A stretch of DNA of 45,113 bases from Lachnospiraceae bacterium (GTDB lineage: Bacteria > Bacillota > Clostridia > Lachnospirales > Lachnospiraceae). Made by a program: the position numbers and the translations under genes. The stretch spans positions 1 through 45,113 of the forward strand of contig JAEDFR010000010.1 in the NCBI GenBank assembly GCA_016297945.1, in the 5' to 3' direction. Positions 41,639 through 45,113 of this stretch are shown here, one piece after another; position 1 is the stretch's first letter, and each line of letters opens with the position of its first letter. Below the pieces are notes generated by a model, which saw only the letters and a list, made by a program, of their open reading frames with translations, had not been told where the DNA came from and made no database searches.

Positions 41639-42976
41639 ATGTTGAATTATTTAGAAATTCAAAAAGTCATTGGAAGAGAAATTCTGGATTCCAGAGGGAA
41701 TCCTACCGTGGAGGCAGAAGTGACACTTGCGTGTGGTATTACCGGACGTGGCATGTCGCCCAGTGGCGCCTCTACGGGTGAGTTTGAGGCATTGGAATTG
41801 CGAGATAAAGATCCGGCGCGGTATCTGGGAAAGGGTGTATTGACGGCGGTTGAAAATATCAATACCGTCATTGCGGATACACTGCGTGGAATGGATGCAT
41901 CCAATATTTATCAGATTGATGCTGCCATGATAATGGCGGATGGAACAAAGGATAAATCCAGACTTGGTGCAAATGCCATTCTGGCAGTTTCCATTGCAAC
42001 GGTACAAGCGGCATCCAAGGCATTAAATATGCCTTTATATCGTTTTTTGGGTGGCATTAGCAACAATCGGATGCCGATTCCCATGATGAATATATTAAAC
42101 GGTGGTGCACATTCCAAAAACTCCATTGATTTTCAGGAATTTATGATTTTACCGGTTGGAGCGTGCTGTTTTAAAGAAGCACTTCGGATGGGATGTGAAG
42201 TCTATCACAGCTTGAAAAAAGTTTTGGAAGAAAAAGGACTATCGACAGCGGTTGGTGATGAAGGCGGATTTGCACCGGATGTGGATAGTGTAGAAGCTGT
42301 CCTGGAGCTTTTGACAGAAGCGGTGAAAAAGGCAGGATATGAGTGCGGTAAAGATATTTGTTTTGCTCTTGATGTGGCTGCCAGTGAATGGGAACCACAG
42401 GATGGGTGCCGGATGATGGAATCCGAGCATAAAATAACGGGACAATTCTGTTACCATCTGCCAAAATCCGGAAAGGATTATAAAACCGATGATCTGATTG
42501 CTATGTACAAAAATATGATCGAGAAATATCCGATTATCTCCATTGAAGATCCATTGGATGAAGAAGACTGGGAAGGCTGGAAAAAGATAACGGAAGAACT
42601 CGGGAAGAGGGTGCAGCTTGTCGGAGATGATTTATTTGTAACCAATACCGAGAGACTTTCCAAGGGAATTGCAAACCACTGTGGTAATTCCATTTTAATC
42701 AAGCTAAATCAGATTGGTTCTGTATCAGAAACACTTGAGGCTATCAAAATGGCACACGCATCCGGATATACGGCAATTGCCTCACATCGTTCCGGGGAAA
42801 CAGAGGATACGACCATTGCCGATTTGGCGGTAGCATTAAATACCTGCCAGATTAAAACAGGAGCCCCCTGTCGAAGTGAGAGAGTTGCGAAATACAATCG
42901 ATTGCTTAAAATTGAAGAGGAACTGGGCGTGGCAGCAGTCTATCCCAGCATAAAAGCATTTCATGTGAAGAGATAA
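41639..42976 (+). CDS. eno: Enolase
   Basis: Glycolytic 2-phosphoglycerate dehydratase, 445 residues. The N-terminal EILDSRGNPTVEAEV and PSGASTGEFEALELRD are typical. Active-site residues can be placed: Glu208 in VGDEGGFAP, metal ligands Asp245, Glu303 (SIEDPLDEEDW) and Asp330, Lys355 in LIKLNQIG, and His383 in SHRSGETEDT. A region of about 15 extra residues around 253-280 makes it longer than the usual 430. AAAGGAG six bases upstream gives the start at 41639. It is a single gene with a terminator, not in the usual gap-pgk-tpi-pgm-eno cluster. Confidence 0.96.
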   Translation: MLNYLEIQKVIGREILDSRGNPTVEAEVTLACGITGRGMSPSGASTGEFEALELRDKDPARYLGKGVLTAVENINTVIADTLRGMDASNIYQIDAAMIMADGTKDKSRLGANAILAVSIATVQAASKALNMPLYRFLGGISNNRMPIPMMNILNGGAHSKNSIDFQEFMILPVGACCFKEALRMGCEVYHSLKKVLEEKGLSTAVGDEGGFAPDVDSVEAVLELLTEAVKKAGYECGKDICFALDVAASEWEPQDGCRMMESEHKITGQFCYHLPKSGKDYKTDDLIAMYKNMIEKYPIISIEDPLDEEDWEGWKKITEELGKRVQLVGDDLFVTNTERLSKGIANHCGNSILIKLNQIGSVSETLEAIKMAHASGYTAIASHRSGETEDTTIADLAVALNTCQIKTGAPCRSERVAKYNRLLKIEEELGVAAVYPSIKAFHVKR

Positions 42977-43003
42977 CAAGCGCCATGCTTACAAAATATT
43001 ATA

Positions 43004-43063
43004 AAATGACCGGTTTCAAAACACAGACATTGTCTTTACAAAGTTGGGACCGGTCATTGTTTT
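43004..43063 (+). terminator. Intrinsic terminator of enolase
   Basis: AATGACCGGT (43005-43014) pairs with ACCGGTCATT (43049-43058), followed by GTTTT. The loop holds a smaller AGACA/TGTCT hairpin (43025-43036). Confidence 0.8.
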
Positions 43064-43315
43064 GACAAAAATCGAAAAGGAAAAAAGTGTATCTGTCAGG
43101 CTTATACATGGAAAGATACTGGAATAGATTTGCGAAATGATTTGCGAAAAGAAATGTAAAAAGAAACAGAATAATAGGTGGTTTCTTTAAGTATATTTTG
43201 ATATGATGATACTAGGGACAAAAGTCATACTTGTATGAAAAGAATTATACATCTGTAAACATGAGAAAGAAGCCTTATCAGGGCGGATGTGCAATTTGAA
43301 AAGGAGAGATTAAGT
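43064..43315. other. Gap before the YARHG lipoprotein with a partial palindromic repeat
   Basis: Bases 43207-43240 (GATACTAGGGACAAAAGTCA then TACTTGTATG) match, in reverse, the GGTATC...GGGTC arm of the repeat at 22710-22773. The other arm is degraded. The remainder is non-coding, and I could not pick a clear promoter for the next gene. Confidence 0.5.
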
Positions 43316-44935
43316 ATGAAAAAAGGATTATATTGTGTTTTTCCGATTTTATTGATTGTAGTACTGATGACAGGATGTGGCGCAGATAGAAATACATCAA
43401 ATTTGCAGGATCCGACAACAAAAGATGCACTGGTGAATGAGGAGAACGGGCAGACAAAAGAAGGGGATTCGCAAGAAAGCGATTTGGATGAAAATGAGGC
43501 AGAAAATACCGATTTGACAGATGATTTAGGAGAAGATATTTTATATACCTACAAAGAAATAACCGTAACTTTTCCGGCATCATGGGAAAAGCGTTATGTG
43601 ATAAGAGAACATGATGATGACAACGGTTTTTCGGTCCTTCAAAAAGCATCGGATGATAAGAACGAGGGCTGGGGATTTTTGTTTAGTATCTATTCTTCCG
43701 ATACACCTTACATAGATGCTCCCGGTGCCTATGCCCTTTCCTATACAAAGGATAAAATTTATTATTTTGGAACGCCGACGGATGTTCCGTATGATTGTGA
43801 GGATGAGGAGGTTGCCAAAGATTATGAACTTTTGCAGCAGGATTTAGAGCAGATCAAAGCCTCCATCGTAATTGATGTACCGCAGATTCATACAAATGCA
43901 TCCGAATATGTATTTCCGATGAGTGAATATTATCCTTTGACAGAAGATATGCTTTTGAATATGGGAGAAAATGATTTGTGGCTTGCCCGGAATGAAATCT
44001 ATGCCAGACATGGTTACCATTTTAAAAATGGATATCTGCAGTCGTATTTTGAAAAATATGCATGGTATGAAGACAGGGGAGATTCTTTTTCGGAAGATGA
44101 GTTTTCGCAGATTGAAAAAGATAATGTAAGTCTTTTTAAGAAGATGGAAGATAAAACGGCATCACAAAGTCTCTATCCTTTGGAAGGAAAAGTGGGAAAG
44201 AAAGTATCTGCGGACTTAAGCGGAAATGGAAAAAAGAATACCATTTTATATCAGGTGACCGAAGAAACATATGGTAATGCAAAAGGTTGTTTGACTGTCG
44301 ATGGTATAGCCTATGATCTGGAAGAAGATTTTCAAATCTATATGGATGTACCGGAAGACGAACATTTCTATATTACCGACATTTCGCCATTCTTTGACGG
44401 TCTGGAAATTGCCATTGCCGATTATGGTCCCAGTGATGACCCTGTCACACATTTCTTTGTATATGATGAGACGGATGGATTACAGACGATTGGCAGTGTG
44501 CCGGGATTTCCGATGAAGCAGATGGGATTTCAAAATGGTTTTGTGTCCGGAGGTGTAATCGGATATAGCAGATGTATGACTTTGGATGTGCATGAATATA
44601 CCGTGTATTACTGGTATGATTATGAAAACAAAAGTCTGGAATTACAAACGGGCGATGAAAGCCATTATGATATGCCCAGAGTACATGTATTGCTAAATGA
44701 CCTGCCATTACATTACACGATGGATCCGGATTCGGCAACATTCATTATACCAAGTGGCAGCAAGGTCTTTTTTAACGAGTGCATTGGACAAAACTGGGTA
44801 CTGGTACATGGACCAAACGGAATAGAAGGCTATGTGCATTATGATGAAAACCGCGCAGATGCAATGTTTCCTTATTTGGATGAGATGGGGATGGATGCCG
44901 ATCAGGTATTTGATGGGTTGTTAGTGTATGATTGA
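43316..44935 (+). CDS. YARHG-domain lipoprotein
   Basis: 539 residues, exported and lipid-anchored: signal peptide with lipobox LMTGC (Cys21), then an acidic low-complexity linker (to about 75) and a domain of unknown type (about 76-195). Residues about 206-270 are a YARHG domain: WLARNEIYARHGYHF, SYFEKYAWYED. A beta-rich region follows and the end (about 480-535) looks like an SH3-type fold (IPSGSKVFFNECIGQNWVLV, GIEGYVHYDE). Such proteins sit at the cell surface; YARHG is thought to mediate binding, perhaps to cell wall, but its function is not established. AAAAGGAG supports the start at 43316. Single gene. Confidence 0.82.
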   Translation: MKKGLYCVFPILLIVVLMTGCGADRNTSNLQDPTTKDALVNEENGQTKEGDSQESDLDENEAENTDLTDDLGEDILYTYKEITVTFPASWEKRYVIREHDDDNGFSVLQKASDDKNEGWGFLFSIYSSDTPYIDAPGAYALSYTKDKIYYFGTPTDVPYDCEDEEVAKDYELLQQDLEQIKASIVIDVPQIHTNASEYVFPMSEYYPLTEDMLLNMGENDLWLARNEIYARHGYHFKNGYLQSYFEKYAWYEDRGDSFSEDEFSQIEKDNVSLFKKMEDKTASQSLYPLEGKVGKKVSADLSGNGKKNTILYQVTEETYGNAKGCLTVDGIAYDLEEDFQIYMDVPEDEHFYITDISPFFDGLEIAIADYGPSDDPVTHFFVYDETDGLQTIGSVPGFPMKQMGFQNGFVSGGVIGYSRCMTLDVHEYTVYYWYDYENKSLELQTGDESHYDMPRVHVLLNDLPLHYTMDPDSATFIIPSGSKVFFNECIGQNWVLVHGPNGIEGYVHYDENRADAMFPYLDEMGMDADQVFDGLLVYD

Positions 44936-44968
44936 TGTTATCGTGCAGTTGCATATATAAAAAGTTTT

Positions 44969-45005
44969 AGGTGCAGAATCAAGTTTATGGTTCTGCGCCT
45001 TTTTA
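44969..45005 (+). terminator. Intrinsic terminator after the lipoprotein
   Basis: AGGTGCAGAA (44969-44978) pairs with TTCTGCGCCT (44991-45000), with one wobble, followed by TTTT. Confidence 0.85.
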
Positions 45006-45047
45006 GAAGATTGACGGAAATTCGTTTATAAATATTTGAAAAACCTA

Positions 45048-45076
45048 TTGACATATAGATCTTTTGAAATTATAAT
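45048..45076 (+). promoter_or_regulatory. Consensus promoter for a gene beyond the window
   Basis: Perfect TTGACA (45048-45053), 17-base spacer and perfect TATAAT (45071-45076). The predicted start region continues CTATCTTAAG, similar to the boxes at 6195-6231. The gene it drives lies outside the window. Confidence 0.75.
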
Positions 45077-45113
45077 ACAAACTATCTTAAGTGAAAACAT
45101 CTGCTGTAAATCA

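Noticed and set aside
1..45113. CRISPR arrays, tRNA or rRNA genes, transposases, integrases
   Set aside because: No regularly spaced direct repeats with spacers, no cloverleaf or rRNA-like conserved stretches, and no recombinase motifs were recognised on either strand.

Overview
The window looks like a chromosomal segment from a spore-forming, anaerobic, low-GC Firmicute, most likely a Lachnospiraceae (Roseburia/Butyrivibrio-like). The evidence is an alpha/beta-type small acid-soluble spore protein, a CotF-like ferritin-fold protein, rubredoxin, a TM1266-type [FeFe]-hydrogenase-system regulator, the single-chain clostridial-type PurL, the tig-clpP-clpX-engB order and AGGAGG-type ribosome binding sites. 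I see no rRNA, tRNA, CRISPR array, prophage or transposase gene. The most unusual non-coding content is a set of dispersed palindromic repeats.

Layout. 0.2-4.5 kb: glycogen phosphorylase and 4-alpha-glucanotransferase (alpha-glucan breakdown), meeting a convergent CYTH-domain gene. 4.6-5.3 kb: a 211-bp structured repeat, smaller repeats and a decayed GGDEF fragment. 5.4-7.3 kb: a DJ-1/PfpI protein, a spore protein and a tRNA dihydrouridine synthase. 7.4-9.4 kb: a minus-strand operon of three unknown membrane proteins, two with an N-terminal zinc ribbon. 9.6-12.7 kb: an NMT1/SsuA-like binding lipoprotein, an ABC permease fused to its own ATPase, and a TM1266-family regulator. 12.8-17.3 kb: tig, clpP, clpX and engB, with two repeat elements where lon genes usually sit.

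17.4-21.5 kb: a VanZ-like protein and a heterodimeric ABC exporter with one degenerate ATP site. 21.7-24.4 kb: a polar amino-acid ABC importer (binding protein, permease, ATPase). 25.4-29.5 kb: PurL after an AT-rich 1-kb gap, then rubredoxin. 29.7-33.7 kb: a small anchored protein (minus strand), then an operon of an NSS transporter, a DNA-glycosylase fused to a domain resembling the MetH-activation fold, and a corrinoid adenosyltransferase. 34.3-39.3 kb: a CotF-like protein, a MacA/MacB-type efflux operon and an extra membrane protein. 39.4-43.0 kb: a response-regulator protein that looks like a hybrid kinase without its kinase domain, a REC-HD-GYP phosphodiesterase, and enolase. 43.3-44.9 kb: a YARHG-domain lipoprotein.

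The strongest candidates for something undescribed are: (1) the 211/220-bp element at 4586-4796 and 16421-16640, whose two copies differ mainly by base-pair-preserving changes in several stems; (2) the glycosylase/MetH-activation-like fusion that overlaps a corrinoid adenosyltransferase; (3) the one-piece ABC importer beside a hydrogenase-system regulator; and (4) the zinc-ribbon membrane operon. All domain calls come from reading motifs by eye; no database search was run.
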